Part shown: positions 10,754 through 20,720 of the stretch, in pieces
How positions within the stretch are numbered: position 1 is the first letter of the stretch
How the letters are laid out: each line of letters opens with the position of its first letter
Assembly: GCA_964017195.1 (NCBI GenBank)
Contig: OZ024890.1
Coordinates: 49,343,593-49,407,592 of the forward strand
Direction of reading: 5' to 3'
From: Siderastrea radians
Taxonomy: Eukaryota; Cnidaria; Anthozoa; Scleractinia; Rhizangiidae
DNA: 64,000 nt
Translations under genes and position numbers: made by a program
The notes under the pieces: generated by a model
What the model was told of the DNA's origin: nothing
Databases searched by the model: none
The model's input: only the letters and a program-made list of their open reading frames with translations

Positions 10754-12456
10754 GGGTTCTGATCTGCGTCGGGAGCGAGAGCCCGAAAACGCTGCATCTG
10801 AAAGCGGGAGAGCGCATCAGCAATATCGTTTGAAACGCCTGAAACGTGGCGAGCCCGTACCAAGAAATTATGTTTCATTGAAATAAGAACCAAAAATCTG
10901 ACCAAATCCATAACACGGGGTGCCTTGGAGTGCCCAGAATTGATAATGGCGACTACAGATTCATTGTCGCACCAAAACTGTAGGCGTTTCCCCGTGAAAA
11001 ATGGGTGCCAAATTGCGCAGGCGACAACAATGGGGAACAGTTCCTGCCACTCGATACTGATTCCCCGATCCTTGTTAAAGCGCATGTGGGGCGGCCAGTG
11101 ACCCTGAAACCACTTTCCCTGGAGAAAACCGCCAAAGCCTATGGTGCTAGCGGCATCAGTATAGAGCTCTAAATCAGGGGCTGGGGTGGTGGAAGACTCA
11201 AGAAAAAAGGAACGCCCGTTCCATTTCGTGAGGAAAACCGTCGTCCACATATCAAGATCCTTGAAGAACTCCCTGTTAAGCCTCACGTGGTGAAAACGAC
11301 TGGGGACTCCCCTAGTTAGATTTATCGCGCGCTGAAGGAAGGTTCTTCCTGGGACTACCACCTTGCATGCGAACTGGAGAGTGCCAATCAGAGATTGAAG
11401 CTCTACCAAGCGCACGGAGCGGCGTTTCTTGAAGGATGTGAGAAGCTCATTTATCCTAGTTAGTTTGTCCTGGGGGAGGCGGGCTTCCATGCGCACACTA
11501 TCGAGGACAATACCCATAAATTCAACAACTTGAGAGGGGCCAATGGTTTTAGATGCTACCACAGGGGCTTTAAGTGACATGAAAACCCTGAGGAGAGTGC
11601 TAAAGCTAGAAAGACAAGATAATTTTGCTCGTTCCGCGATAAAGAAGTCGTCTAGAATATGAATAACATACTGGAGGCCGTAGTTATGTTTAAGTATCCA
11701 CTCTAGCCCATCCGACAATAGGTTAAACAGGAATGGACCGGACCGGACCCCAAAGGGTAAGTACATATCCACATAGTACTGGGATTGCCAGTAAATGCCC
11801 AGCAAGCTCCAGTCGTTAGGGTGGATTGGTATCAAGCGAAAGGCCGATTTGAGGTCCGTTTTCGCCATGAAGGCTCCCTTTCCCAGAGACTGGAGAATAT
11901 GAATAGCATCGTCCACCCGCACATAACTTAGGGAAAAGGGGTCCTTGGGAATATGGTCGTTTATGCTGTCCCCTGGAGGATAGGAGAGGTGGTATATGGT
12001 GCGCCATTCGGTTGAGTGCTTTTTGGGGACTACACCCACAGGATGGCATTGAAAATTAGGTAGGGGGGGTGACGGGTAGGGCCCTGCTACCCGGCCAAGT
12101 GTAACCTCCTTCTGCAAATTCAAGGTAACTACGTCGGGATGCTCAGTGGCTGAGATAAGGTTGGGGGAAACCCGGGATGAACGAGGACCCGAATAACCAA
12201 TGCGTGCTCCTTCCTTAAGCGTGCTAAGCAAATTAGAAACAAAGTTACGATCTGGGTGATTCGCTAATTCTAACTCTAAGCGATAAATGTCAATAGGTGT
12301 GGATACTTGTGGCTTCAAATGGCGCCTTAGTTGTCCTACTTTACTTTTTGCCACGCTCGCTGGATGGAGAAGGCTTGGAGGCACCTGTGTTGCTGGGTGG
12401 TTGCTGTGGGCAGGATAGGGCGGAGTGACTGCTGGAATAACAGCGGCGGCACACAT
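10720..12456 (-). CDS. Reverse transcriptase-RNase H of the Ngaro element
   Basis: A 578-residue polymerase that copies the element RNA into DNA and removes the RNA strand. RT motif A is KTDLKSAFRLIP (Asp201), motif B is LPFGVRSGP (from 233), and motif C is HILDDFF (Asp269, Asp270) in the LDD form usual for DIRS-type RTs. RNase H follows, with YTDAAS (Asp434), the EWQELFP helix (about 469-475), WCDNES (Asp497) and IADALS (Asp547). There is no DAM-methyltransferase domain and no protease. The reading frame overlaps the Gag ORF by 116 bases (12341-12456), so translation probably needs a frameshift or re-initiation; the true start may lie inside the overlap. Confidence 0.93.
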   Translation of the reverse strand: MCAAAVIPAVTPPYPAHSNHPATQVPPSLLHPASVAKSKVGQLRRHLKPQVSTPIDIYRLELELANHPDRNFVSNLLSTLKEGARIGYSGPRSSRVSPNLISATEHPDVVTLNLQKEVTLGRVAGPYPSPPLPNFQCHPVGVVPKKHSTEWRTIYHLSYPPGDSINDHIPKDPFSLSYVRVDDAIHILQSLGKGAFMAKTDLKSAFRLIPIHPNDWSLLGIYWQSQYYVDMYLPFGVRSGPFLFNLLSDGLEWILKHNYGLQYVIHILDDFFIAERAKLSCLSSFSTLLRVFMSLKAPVVASKTIGPSQVVEFMGIVLDSVRMEARLPQDKLTRINELLTSFKKRRSVRLVELQSLIGTLQFACKVVVPGRTFLQRAINLTRGVPSRFHHVRLNREFFKDLDMWTTVFLTKWNGRSFFLESSTTPAPDLELYTDAASTIGFGGFLQGKWFQGHWPPHMRFNKDRGISIEWQELFPIVVACAIWHPFFTGKRLQFWCDNESVVAIINSGHSKAPRVMDLVRFLVLISMKHNFLVRARHVSGVSNDIADALSRFQMQRFRALAPDADQNPCTIPPSLMTL

Positions 12457-13621
12457 GCGGGTAGTTGCAGTTGCGGCGCTTGCAACCGGAGGACTTGTTG
12501 AAGTCGAAGCAGAGTGTCTGGGTACGGCGAGGCTTTCTGTGGGGGTCAGCGGAAGGACAGTCGTCTTGAATATGGTACGGACTTGAGCAGAAATTGCAGT
12601 GGGGCTTAGCTAAACCCGAGAAAGTCACGGTCCAAAGTTCTAGATCTATCGTGTCCCAGCTAATAGACAAGTCGTAAGCCGCACGCCTACGAAACTGTTG
12701 GTCATAGGAAAGCCAAGCCATGCCTTTAAATTTGGAAACTGCCCGACTAATAATTTGCTGGTACTTAATTAGTTCGAGCGCCCTTCGAGGGTATGCTGCA
12801 ACGATCACCAGCATATATGCCATGTAGGCATCTAGCCATTTTTGGAAGGTGTCTATCACTGGTTTCCGCTTCCTAACCATGGTGACCGGGGAACCCATGG
12901 GACCTAGGGCCGAGTCGTCTAATCTGAGCTGAAGCTCGGGGGCCTGGGTCTGATAAATATTGTCCGGTAACAGTAAAGCGAGATCAACGTACTCACCGCG
13001 GAGTATCTTCTCCTCCAAATTACGTTCCACTGGCCTTGAAAGACCCAGAGGGGAGGCCATTCCGGGGGTACGTGGGTGCTGATCGGCTTGAGGCGAAACA
13101 GGACCGCTTTCCGGCGCTCGCAAGGCGACCAAAGCGTTGCTGATCGACACCGCAACTATCTCCTGGATGGCGGCACGCTGTGCTGAACTCAGTGTCGTCT
13201 GCGACTGGGAGGCAGGTGGCTCTGGTTCGTCCCTTTCGAACATTTCGTCGATTGAGGACGACGAAGCTTCGTCCGAGAGGGCGTTGTCCTCTTGTTCGGC
13301 TTCGTGCGGCTCTACACGCGATGATGCACGGTTTGCCGTTTGGACAGGTTGCTGGCGGTCTGCGGCCTGATTGACACGACGGTGACGAGTTTGTACAGCC
13401 TTTGTACCCAGCGATGACTTCTTCTGGGTGCGCAGCGACGTTTTGCTGGTGTTCCCAGGCAAGGCCTTTTTAAGCCTGGCGAGGAGCTGCCCTCGGGAAC
13501 CGGTGATGGGCAGATTCAGCGCTTGGAGGCGAAGCTTCAAGACCTCACTGGAGAGAGCCGACAGATTTTCGCGTTGAGCGGAGGTGCGTTTGCCGGACGA
13601 CGTAGAACGAGGACGAACCAT
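12341..13621 (-). CDS. Gag-like protein of the Ngaro element with SAP and zinc fingers
   Basis: A 426-residue structural protein expected to package the element RNA. Residues about 22-54 form a SAP-like helix-turn-helix (LSSEVLKLRLQALNLP then GSRGQLLARLKKAL), a DNA-binding motif. A serine/glutamate-rich linker (about 90-200) and an alpha-helical core (about 215-335) follow. The C terminus carries three cysteine clusters: C-x2-C-x4-H-x4-C at 342-355, a CCCH-type cluster at 371-391, and a C-x2-C-x5-H-x4-C type at 391-404. The tail is basic (ERGKK). The ATG at 13621 lies 6 bp from repeat A1, leaving almost no leader outside the repeat, so the promoter must be in A1. Confidence 0.88.
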   Translation of the reverse strand: MVRPRSTSSGKRTSAQRENLSALSSEVLKLRLQALNLPITGSRGQLLARLKKALPGNTSKTSLRTQKKSSLGTKAVQTRHRRVNQAADRQQPVQTANRASSRVEPHEAEQEDNALSDEASSSSIDEMFERDEPEPPASQSQTTLSSAQRAAIQEIVAVSISNALVALRAPESGPVSPQADQHPRTPGMASPLGLSRPVERNLEEKILRGEYVDLALLLPDNIYQTQAPELQLRLDDSALGPMGSPVTMVRKRKPVIDTFQKWLDAYMAYMLVIVAAYPRRALELIKYQQIISRAVSKFKGMAWLSYDQQFRRRAAYDLSISWDTIDLELWTVTFSGLAKPHCNFCSSPYHIQDDCPSADPHRKPRRTQTLCFDFNKSSGCKRRNCNYPHVCRRCYSSSHSALSCPQQPPSNTGASKPSPSSERGKK

Positions 13622-13626
13622 GGTAA

Positions 13627-14034
13627 AAAAATTTTGCTAAATTGACAAAACACTGGCTGCACTGCACAAGAGAAGTACAAATTGAACCTTGAACAGGTTG
13701 CTTAAGCTTTTATATCTAGACAGTGTCTGCTAACGTAGCCAGTAGTTAAGGCTGTACTATACAACAGCTTGGCCTTACACGTGTACTATCTTAGTTATGA
13801 ATAGGTCCTTAATGCTATCGACCAATGCAATAAAACGTACGAAAAAGCTAACTAGAAACAAAGCCATAATGTTGTAGGTCTAGCTACAACGGAGCTATTG
13901 ATTTTAGTGACCTTGGGATCCCAACTGCATAGTAGTTCTATTGATAGCGAACGCGCCATGAAAGGCTCACTGAGAACGAGTGTCACGTTCCATTAACAAT
14001 ATTTTACTGATCTAACAGTAAAATCTTATTTAAT
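13627..14034. repeat. Ngaro repeat A1 (outer 5' terminus)
   Basis: Direct repeat of 8978-9385. As the 5' end of the minus-strand element, it probably contains the promoter. The outer end reads TTATTTAAT and meets the flanking arm at CGTTAACATAG. Confidence 0.93.
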
Positions 14035-15008
14035 CGTTAACATAGGGAACCTCGGCCGCACGGTAGAAACATTTGACAACTCACGTGCAACACGGCTCGG
14101 CGATCTCGCTATGTGTTTTGCAATGAAAGTTGCAGTTTCCAGCCAGGCAAAGCTCACTTAGGTAAGAGTTATTTCCTAAACATTTCAAGAATCGGTTTTT
14201 TACTTCGTTATTGATTCGGCATTCACGCTGCAAACAGACTTTGAATGTATAATTTGGTGATAAACAGAGTAGGTCAATTTCATAACATACTTCTCTAAAT
14301 TGCCCAACATCGCTCATTATTGGGAACAAAGGCCTCCAAATTCAAAATCCTAGTTTTCTCTATTTGAAAACATTCTAGAAAAACAAGCAAACTCGTATTC
14401 TGGCGAAGGAAAGTCACATTTTAAGAGCTGCTGTGTGTTGATTTCCGTTGACATGAAAGGTCAAAGGGTCGCTCATATCACTCAAGTAGCCTGTTTTCAA
14501 AGCGCTCTCAAAATTCCCCGTTTCATTTGTCCCAAAATGTTTTTAGGCCGATGTTTAGTTGAAGTGATTGTTCTTTCCCGGAGTATAGTCTTGTTGTGTA
14601 AAGCCATGTACCAGAGTGCTTTTTTGAGCCTTGAATTTAGCCTAAATTGGGTTGTCGCTAACGACCGTTGTTGGGTATAAATTTTAAAATTCCCTTAAAA
14701 ATTCACGTTCGCTTTTCATGAAACTTTGACACTGCTAATAAACATTGGAAATAAGATCTTTTAACTCCCCGGGTTAATCTTATTTAGGACGCTTTGAATA
14801 TTTGAACAGGAGTTTCCGGAAAAGTCCCGATTTTGGCGTTGATTTTGACTGCCGCGAAGGGCAAAATACGAAAATATTCACTAAAAAATAAATAAAAATC
14901 TTAACGACCCGAAACTTATATTGTTAGAACTACTTCACCAAAGCCTTTATTCTGGCCGATTTTGAGAAAATCGGATTTTTCTATCTTGCATACCCTTAGT
15001 CGGTTCTT
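14035..15008. repeat. Outer part of the right inverted arm
   Basis: Reverse complement of about 3385-4355. It contains the second copy of the 81- and 82-codon ORFs. With 8429-8600 it makes up the arm interrupted by Ngaro. Confidence 0.85.
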
Positions 15009-15125
15009 ACAGCAAACCGCTCTTAAGCTTTCAATTACTGTAGTTGCCGCAATCTTTTTGGTGCATTGTGGTGTTAAGAGGGTGTTAAGATTTCCGTCTA
15101 ATTATACCCAATAATCATAACTCAC

Positions 15126-15444
15126 CAAGCACATCAATCCGGCCTTCCACACTCTCAATTTCTTTCACCAGACTGTTCACGGCTTCTTCGCCAAGAACGT
15201 CCAAGGCTTAAATGAACAGCGATTCACCAAGACATTTTCCAGCTGTGGTTTCAAGCGCAGACTTTTTTTCAAGATTTCGCATGGTCGCATAAACCTTAAA
15301 CCGCTTGTCATCTTGAGCGAGAATGGCGGCCGTCGAGAGCCCAATTCCAGTAGAGCAGCCAGTGATTAAAACGACCAGAGGATAAGCTTCTGTGTTTTCA
15401 TCTACCCCGACACTGGTTGAAGCCCGGGATCCTGCTTGCCCCAT
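15126..15444 (-). pseudogene. First exon of a short-chain dehydrogenase (retinol/17-beta-HSD type), stop-interrupted
   Basis: From an ATG at 15444 the frame reads a short variable leader and then [20 protein letters not shown], the Rossmann nucleotide-binding start with the TGxxxGIG motif, followed by KVYATMRN. This matches the N terminus of RDH8/HSD17B1-type SDR enzymes, which oxidise or reduce retinoids or steroids with NADP(H). A TAA at 15208-15210 ends the ORF. The same frame stays open for 27 further codons with SDR-like sequence (ending GRIDVL) up to a good donor, G|GTGAGTTATG, at 15125. The stop therefore sits inside the exon. No later exon (NNAG, YxxxK) is visible to the left, where the fold-back element begins 118 bp away. 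It is either a dead copy or a stop allele. Confidence 0.75.
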
Positions 15445-17450
15445 TCTAACAGCTTGTTAGTACTTTTGTATATTATATGGCCGTGTCTCAAAAGGACTGG
15501 AAGCAACCAAATAGAAGAATTTGATTGGCTAAAATCGATATTGACCGCGGTCTAGATTTTCCCATCTAGACCGGCATCTAGACCGATGTTGTTCTAACAT
15601 TTGCCCTCAAAAAGTTACAAACAAAAAAGTACAAACAAATTGGCTTGCGGCTTGTTACTAGGGTGTAACTGGATTGTTGTTATCAAAGGCAAAGACCTCC
15701 CAAACAAGCATTATTTACAGATGCAAATGCCTTTTCGATTTTACGTAGACGGTCAAATTAAAGATGCTTTTTATATTTCGATATCTCACGCAATCTCCAT
15801 TGTTTATCACGCAACATTAGTTTATAGAGGCACGGAGCATGTAAAATGTGGATATTTAGGGGAGAAGGAGGGAGGGGGCATTTTTATCCGCCCGAATTTG
15901 TTTTTTGTGGCTAAAGGCTTTACATCAATTTTTTTTTTGCAAGATAGTTTTTGCTTTGTTTCGTTGCGTATTTATTTTTTCTTTTGCGAACTTCTGCGAA
16001 GGCTTGGAATTGCAGGAATTTTTTCGCGCTTTATGCAGACGCACCCTCCCCTATAAAATAAAGTGGCTGACTCTTAGACCATCTGTGATTGTCCTCGGAC
16101 TGTCCTAAGATCAGTATAGATATCGTGGCCTGCGAGAGGAATGTTGCTTGGCTGGAATGCGTACAGTCACATTCTTTATTTTCAAACCCTTATTCAAAGT
16201 CATTTCGATAGTACTGCATTACCGATCACGCATGCAAAGTCAAGTCCGTCCAAAGTAGATTTGTGAATGTTATCCCCATGGCTCTCTCCTATTGGTGTAG
16301 CGATAATATGCTAGCCGCTGCCTGGATTGAAAACCACATTTAATTTCGAGATGTTTCGAAAGCAAGGCATCGGTCAAACACAGCCTCGTTCCCAGTCGTC
16401 CTCGGCAGAATGTCAAATGTGACGTCACCCGTTGAGCTCAACCGGAAGTTCGCCTATCGCGTTCGGCACCAAGCCTCACTCAGTCACTCGATAAGCGCGT
16501 TAATGTATCAGCCAGGGAAAAAAGTGTCATTTCTTGATAAATGAGATTTTTACATGCTCAGATACATTTCTTCAAGAGCTTTCTTTCAAACAAAAAAATT
16601 AGAAGAAAATAATGGCTCAGTCGAAAGTTGTTAGGAGTAAAAGATTTTTCCTTGTTAATTGTAATAATTGATCGCTGACAAGCTCTGTTACACCTCAAGG
16701 TGAAATCGGAAGCGCGTCCTGGTTGCACTCACATTTTAAGCGATTCTTGCGAAGTGGTTTGTATTAGATTTTTTACGAATTAATGAGAGTTTTCTTTCAC
16801 CTAAATGCATTATTAAAAAAAACGGAATTGTGTCTGTTTTGTGGGCCCTGTTTTCGTCCTCCAAACCAAGACTGAAGGAAAAGAAAACCCTTGACAAAGA
16901 ATAGGCAGTGAATTGGCAGAGACTGAGAGAGCGATCAGGGTTGATTTTCGGCATCTTCATCAACTTGGTCAGCATTTCAGGAAATATTCATAACAAATTT
17001 TAATTGTTACATGCAATATAGATTGAAATAAGGAGAACATTTCGTAAATAAAACGAAAATGACGAATGTTTTCTCACGTCGAAGAACGGTGAATTGAAAG
17101 CAAATAAACCTGATAAACTGTTTTCTGCCGCTCGCCGTGTAAGATTACTCCTGTTACATGTTACCTGTCATAGTTCTATTGTTTGAGAAAGGTGATCGCC
17201 CTCTGGTATCGATCAAAATAGAACTCACCGGACAGTTAGGTGTCATAATCTCATTACTGGCAAGCCGCCGCAGAAAATAGATTTTCCTTTTTTTTCTCGA
17301 AAGTCAAATTTTTTCGAGCTGCACGTACGTTTTAAACTACAAGTCGGCAGCCGCTCGACCAATTTGGCTGAAATTTGGCCAGATTGTTGCCAGATAGTTT
17401 TTCTACAAAACCGTGTCTGTGGATTTTTATTCCTCTTTTTTTCTTTTGTG
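15445..17450. other. No recognisable gene
   Basis: A 151-codon frame at 15601-16056 lacks an ATG start and any family motif, so I do not call it. There is a small hairpin at 15549-15571 (GGTCTAGAT/ATCTAGACC). Confidence 0.5.
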
Positions 17451-17697
17451 GTTAGTGCGTTGGACTTCAGATCTGAAGGTCGGTGTCTCAACGCCCAGTC
17501 CCTGCCATCGTGTTGTTTCTTTACACAAGAAATTTTACCCTACATTCGTCTCTCTCCACCCAGGTGTGTAAATGGGTACCGGCGATAATCCCATTCAGGG
17601 GGGGGAGTAGCAATACTCTCAGTTGCTTCATGATACAGAAACCGGGATAAGCTCCCGCTGTATGGGCCTCCTTGGCTCGTGTGCGACTTTACCTTTA
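17451..17697 (+). mobile_element. tRNA-derived SINE
   Basis: The head resembles a tRNA gene: a box A-like TGGTTAGTGCGTTGG at about 17451, an anticodon-loop-like region around TTCAGATCTGAAGG, and a degenerate box B (TGTCTCAACGCCC). The body contains CTCCACCCAGGTGTGTAAATG and then GGGTACCGGCG, which looks like the conserved central domain shared by several invertebrate SINE families. The 3' end is ACTTTACCTTTACC. It would be transcribed by RNA polymerase III and mobilised by a LINE. Assignment to a named superfamily (Meta- or Nin-type) is from memory and uncertain. Confidence 0.65.
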
Positions 17698-17702
17698 CCC
17701 CC

Positions 17703-18121
17703 CTTCCCGGGGGGGAGGCACTTGACCCATATTCGGGTGTAGGGGTGTCGCTAAGGGTCTGAAACTCGGATCCTGTTTAGGACAAAAAGGCCCCTAAAAT
17801 ACCAACCCTGTTTAGGACAACATCCTCCATTTTAGGTCGATATTTAAGACAAATAACAAAATACAAACTCAGTTTTTATTTTGTTAAACAAAGTTTGTTT
17901 TAAGACCAGCAAACATCTCCGATCTAGGATTGCTTGTTAAGCTATATTTAACGACGACAATCGTGCAACCACACCCTGTCTAAGACAAGTTCAGACCTAG
18001 ACAGTCTCGCATAAAATTGTATATCCTGTTTAGGACACAGAGGCCAAAAACCATACCCTGTCCAGCGGGACATCCCCGTACAGGCCATGTAAGGGAGTAG
18101 CCCCCTGGGGGGACCCACCCT
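17703..18121. repeat. G-rich-ended non-autonomous element (copy 2)
   Basis: Bounded by CCCGGGGGGGAGGC and AGTAGCCCCCTGGGG. The interior repeats CCTGTTTAGGACA several times. In reverse orientation its ACTCCCTTACATGGCC start resembles the ACTCCCTTATATAAGC start of 2569-2806. Confidence 0.55.
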
Positions 18122-19176
18122 CGCTCTCTTCGGAATCTGTGTTCGGTGCAGTTGGGCCTATCCCGGCGAGACAGTGATTTTTTTTTTTCAGCCTTGTTTT
18201 CGCTGGTGATGGTTTGTGTACTCTTCATACAATGTTTTCAACGTGCTTTTTCCAAGACGTCCGAAGGAAAAAATCCCCTTTTAGCACTATTTGCGGGGAA
18301 ACAACTTTACACTGTAGTGCGCATGAGCAGACCACAATCGTGCTTTATTTGCATTGACCTGATGTTATCTCTCCATCAATTTCAACGCAACGGGTTTTTC
18401 AGTGATAAAGCGGTTCGTCCGCATTTCAAAGATGTGCTCATTTGATATATTCACTTTCAAGATGGTTAAAGTATTCAATTCTTTTCGGTGACCGCGCGGC
18501 AAAGTATGGAGGCCTAGGAGCTGCGCAAGTAGAAATCTTTAACACTATTTACCTAGTCAAGCACCTGCTGATACGAGGTAAAAAGGACACATGTTTGTCT
18601 TTTGGAAGAATACTGGCATATCAATGTTTGCTTTGCTACTGAATCATACTAAATGATGCACTATTTATTACTGAATGTCATATTTGTAAAGATGCTTTTA
18701 AAGCAATAACACAAGCTGTTTACCACTAACAACTGTCAAAACTAGTACGTGAATCTCTGCTCAGTTCCTTACACTCCCTCTTCTGATTATAAAGATGAAA
18801 ACCTATAAGCGGCGTAAACGTCTCTCTGATTAAAGTGAAACTCCAACGGGTCACGTAATCCCATTGCTTTGCTTTTACGCGATGGTGCGTTTTTTCAGCC
18901 ATTGTTTGACAGCAGACCGAGAGAGTCTTAAAGTAACCAAACTGGAAATGCAACGGTTATGTTCGAGAAAAAACACCTCAACGAGCTTCTCAGAGTACGT
19001 GATTTAATAAAAACAACTATCGCTTGCAAATAAATCTGTTTATTATAAAAGTCTGTCATGATAATAAAGTAGTCGAAAACATTTCCGTCAATAATCATAA
19101 TAAATTCATGTTTATGCCATCTGCCTCGATGTATTTGTTCCGTTTTCAAGAAATCGCTTTATCTGGAAGCTGTGAT
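18122..19176. other. No recognisable gene
   Basis: AT-rich, only short ORFs. It is the region upstream of the PAN exon and may hold its promoter, but I see no clear signal. Confidence 0.4.
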
Positions 19177-19491
19177 ATGAAAATCAAAGTATATCTTTTA
19201 TTTCTTTTTCCTTGTTTCAGTCTTTGCAATGACGACTTCTGTCGAGAGACCAATAGCTCTCTTTTATACAATCGTGTCTTGGTAGGCTATGTAATCAAGA
19301 CTTTGTTAACTTGTGGAATTTTCTCCTGCGTTCATAAGTGTTTTTCTCTGTCTACGTGTTCATCATACAACTATGAAACGGCTGCAGTTCAAGACGGAGT
19401 GTGTGAGCTAAATGGTGGTCCTGGAGCCGATAAACAACAAAAGTTGGCTGAAAAATATAGATTCGCTTGCGCTCAAATACAGCGAGCACAA
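19177..19491 (+). CDS. Exon encoding signal peptide and PAN/apple domain
   Basis: From the ATG at 19177 the product starts MKIKVYLLFLFPCFSLC, a plausible signal peptide (basic start, hydrophobic core, small residues before the mature end). The next 80 residues follow the apple/PAN pattern: FCRETNSS, then C at the GIFSC-VHKC helix, LSTCSSYNYE, VCELN and a terminal RFAC. PAN modules bind proteins or carbohydrates on secreted and surface proteins and are abundant in corals. The coding frame meets a donor at 19492 (ACAA|GTAAGAG), so this is probably the first coding exon; later exons were not identified. An alternative is that TTTCAG at about 19220 is an acceptor and an upstream exon supplies the start. 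Confidence 0.7.
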
Positions 19492-20720
19492 GTAAGAGTT
19501 GATATCTGTGATGTAACCGTAACGGTACCGCAATTACAATTATAATATAAGAAAGTTGTTTAAAACCCCCTTTACTTTTTACGGATCAATAGAGGACAAA
19601 CTCTAGTTCCAAATGCAACTGATTTTCTCTCTAATAACGGAACTTTAACTGCCACAGTTAGTCACAGTTTTAGCTGTAGATCAGCGGACTGATGTCCAAA
19701 AAATCTAACGAAATTTGTGGAGTAAGTCTAAGGAGAGTCTGAAGAGTGAGGCCTTTTTTATTGAATTCATGCTGTGGATTACACATTTTGTTGGTCGGAT
19801 TCTTTTTTAGGCAGACTCCTGTAGAGAAAGAACTAATAAAGGAAAAACCACAGCAACAAACCAGTGAGGAGTTCCGGATCTTGTGTAGACCTGGATCAGC
19901 AAAAATACATCACTTAGCGCGTGTTTTTTATTTCATTTCTGTCTTAATTTAAATTTCTCAATCTTCTTGCCGTAAGGATCAGTTTACTGTTGTTTACTTT
20001 ACTCCTGTAGAGAACCATTTTATTATTTGAGAGAAGGGAGTGGGAAGAAAGGAGTTGGGGGCTAAGAAATTAGGGAGGCCACATTCATCTATTTTTTGTT
20101 TGCTGCAAAGGGAAAACTCATGTTTTATTTGGAGCACTAAACATGGGCGGGGGTGTGAAAATATTATTCTTCGAAATGTGGTAAATGAAAGGACAAGGTG
20201 AAATAAAATTTTCTAGAGGATAAGTAACTTTTTTTGCACTCAGCTTATGTATACAATGACTACTATATAAATACACATAGAACTCTTGATGAGGATCGAG
20301 GGGGTTCACTTAAAATCATTAAGACTCTGTAGAGGAAAGGGATGTTAGAAGGCAATATCATCTTGGTAAGAAATCACTAATGACTGGTCCCCATTATATG
20401 GCAGGTCTTGTCTTGTCCCAAGATTTAAATCTTGCAGCTTGTCCCAATGTGAAGTTCAATGGAAAAATGAAAAGAACGATAGTAATTACGTTTTGTGTGC
20501 GTGTTTAGATGATGCAAATTACTTGCAAGCACAAGTTGGCAAGCAGTTGATGAGCTTGATAAATAACAAAGTTACAGGACTAAAGTCCATTATGCAAAAA
20601 ACGTTATGTCGATAGTAAGAATAATTTTTCTCATCAAGTCAAGTCTTATTTGAACTCAAGCAGCAAAAATCGTCTTAAAGCCTGATGTAACACTATGCTC
20701 ACTTTTTGTTAATTTTTGAG
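19492..20720. other. Downstream of the PAN exon; no further exon recognised
   Basis: AT-rich with short ORFs. Probably intron sequence of the PAN-domain gene or intergenic DNA. No conserved domain seen. Confidence 0.4.

Larger units (their letters stand above)
8601..14034 (-). mobile_element. Complete Ngaro-like tyrosine-recombinase retrotransposon
   Basis: The element is read on the minus strand. It has the order A1 (14034-13627), three ORFs (Gag, RT-RNase H, tyrosine recombinase), B1 (9682-9386), A2 (9385-8978), an 80-bp spacer, then B2 (8897-8601). A1/A2 are 408 bp with one difference seen, and B1/B2 are 297 bp with two. This split direct repeat layout, and the lack of a methyltransferase domain, separate Ngaro from DIRS. 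B1 and A2 abut at 9385/9386, so the internal copy carries the two termini already joined, as expected for replication through a circular intermediate. The intact ORFs and near-identical repeats point to a recent insertion. Confidence 0.93.
3385..15008. mobile_element. Fold-back element with ~1.14-kb inverted arms, split by Ngaro
   Basis: The outer ends are AAGAACCGACTAAGGG at 3385 and its complement ending at 15008. The left arm is 3385-4524 (1140 bp). The right arm is in two parts, 14035-15008 and 8429-8600 (1146 bp together), because a retrotransposon was inserted in it. The arms match closely throughout; each holds an identical 81-codon ORF (3713-3958 minus, 14435-14680 plus) and a near-identical 82-codon ORF (4064-4312 plus, 14081-14329 minus), neither of a family I recognise. 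The interior (4525-8428) encodes no transposase that I can see. No convincing target duplication is visible outside the ends. Without the insertion the element would be about 6.2 kb. Confidence 0.8.

Noticed and set aside
15601..16056. 151-codon plus-strand ORF
   Set aside because: No ATG start, low-complexity aromatic sequence, no domain and no splice context.
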